Assembly (NCBI GenBank): GCA_963668185.1
Contig: OY764162.1
Location: 2,480,001 to 2,544,000 of the forward strand
Direction: 5' to 3'
Origin: G963668185 sp963668185
Lineage (GTDB): Bacteria > Chloroflexota > Dehalococcoidia > Lucifugimonadales > G963668185
DNA length: 64,000 bases
Shown here: positions 63,599 through 64,000 of the stretch, one piece after another
Layout of the letters: each line of letters opens with the position of its first letter
Position numbering within the stretch: position 1 is the stretch's first letter
Notes under the pieces: generated by a model
The model's input: only the letters and a program-made list of their open reading frames with translations
The model's database searches: none
What the model was told of the DNA's origin: nothing
Position numbers and translations under genes: made by a program

Positions 63599-64000
63599 GT
63601 GACCAACGGACAGACCGGCGCACAGGGGAGCGCGATCGGGGCCGGCCTGCTGTCCGGGTCGGTGGCGGCGGTCGCGGCGTCCCTGCTGCAACTACCGCTC
63701 CACGCGCCTACCGACACGCTGTTCAACAGCGGAACGGTAACGGCGGGCGCGATGCTGACGGGGCTGACGTCCGGCATCTTGTGGCGGATACTCGGCCGGG
63801 GCCCGGCGAGAAGGCGGCTGTACTTCGCAGCGTGGGCCGCGGGGTTCGGCGTCGTGGTGCTGCTGGCGTTTCAGGCGGCCTCGCAGTTGGACCGGAGCGT
63901 GTCGTACATCGTGCCGGTGGCGGCCGTTGTGTTCGCCGCGGTGGCCGTGCTGACGCCGCTGCTCGCTGGCTCGCGAGCGTCCGCGCGGTGGTGGCTGGCA
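63599..64000 (+). CDS. Multi-helix membrane protein, N-terminal part (partial, cut by window end)
   Basis: 134 codons are open from GTG 63599 to the last base. At least three hydrophobic segments are seen: IGAGLLSGSVAAVAASLL, YFAAWAAGFGVVVLLAF and YIVPVAAVVFAAVAVLTPLLA. The start is 16 nt after the YceI-like gene, so the two are probably in one operon. No family can be assigned from this fragment. Confidence 0.65.
   Translation, partial: MTNGQTGAQGSAIGAGLLSGSVAAVAASLLQLPLHAPTDTLFNSGTVTAGAMLTGLTSGILWRILGRGPARRRLYFAAWAAGFGVVVLLAFQAASQLDRSVSYIVPVAAVVFAAVAVLTPLLAGSRASARWWLA

Overview
The window is about 64 kb of gene-dense, high-GC bacterial chromosome. Its markers are chromosomal housekeeping genes: rpoB, rpoC, dxs, trpB, lipA, hisS, prfA and a queG-like gene. 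There is no phage structural block, plasmid replication gene, CRISPR array, rRNA or recognisable tRNA. The gene mix includes a PspA module with PspAA and PspAB partners, Uma2, Ldh-family and LmbE proteins, a PYROXD2-like oxidoreductase, lipoproteins with clear lipoboxes, and several dispersed short-repeat families. I infer a Chloroflexota bacterium, probably of the Dehalococcoidia/SAR202 type. That placement comes from gene content and style only; no tree could be run.

Layout. 1-5.4 kb: the end of an alpha-E protein, a transglutaminase-like protein, a DUF502 membrane protein, an orphan periplasmic-binding lipoprotein, and a PQQ-propeller lipoprotein ending in a Cache-like domain. 5.4-16.5 kb: SthA transhydrogenase, a HEAT-repeat protein, Uma2, two FAD oxidoreductases, a small protein paired with a retropepsin-like protease, a peroxiredoxin flanked by a 133-bp duplication, a lower-GC patch with a Clp/SppA-fold protease and an EcsC-like protein, and glycerate kinase. 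16.5-23.2 kb: small membrane proteins, a GLUG-repeat surface protein, trpB, and an Eco29kI-like restriction-modification (R-M) pair. 23.2-28.2 kb: an envelope-stress cluster (htpX-pspAB on +, pspAA-pspA-membrane protein on -) interrupted by hicAB, a small gene with an in-frame UAG, and queG. 28.4-34.3 kb: an Ldh-family dehydrogenase overlapping a rifampicin-phosphotransferase-like dikinase, then a low-GC methyltransferase/HNH module inserted between it and dxs. 34.3-49.2 kb: dxs, an LmbE deacetylase, rpoB-rpoC, and an ABC exporter ATPase/permease pair. 49.4-55.2 kb: lipA, a methyltransferase-HNH fusion with a small Cys-containing protein, a repeat cluster, hisS, prfA and an EVE protein. 55.4-64 kb: a MacA/MacB-like exporter operon, a Dam-type methylase divergent from an HTH-nuclease fusion with a perfect palindrome between them, a YceI-like lipoprotein, and a membrane protein cut by the window edge.

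The strongest theme is DNA modification and restriction. Four independent methyltransferase/nuclease units lie within about 41 kb, each of a different architecture. Three of them lie wholly or partly in sequence of visibly lower GC than their neighbours. The most unusual items are the low-GC unit lodged between the arms of a 14-bp inverted repeat, the HTH-nuclease fusion with its palindrome, the methyltransferase-HNH fusion with a composition shift in its middle, the 133-bp near-identical duplication around the peroxiredoxin gene, and the small envelope gene interrupted in frame by UAG.
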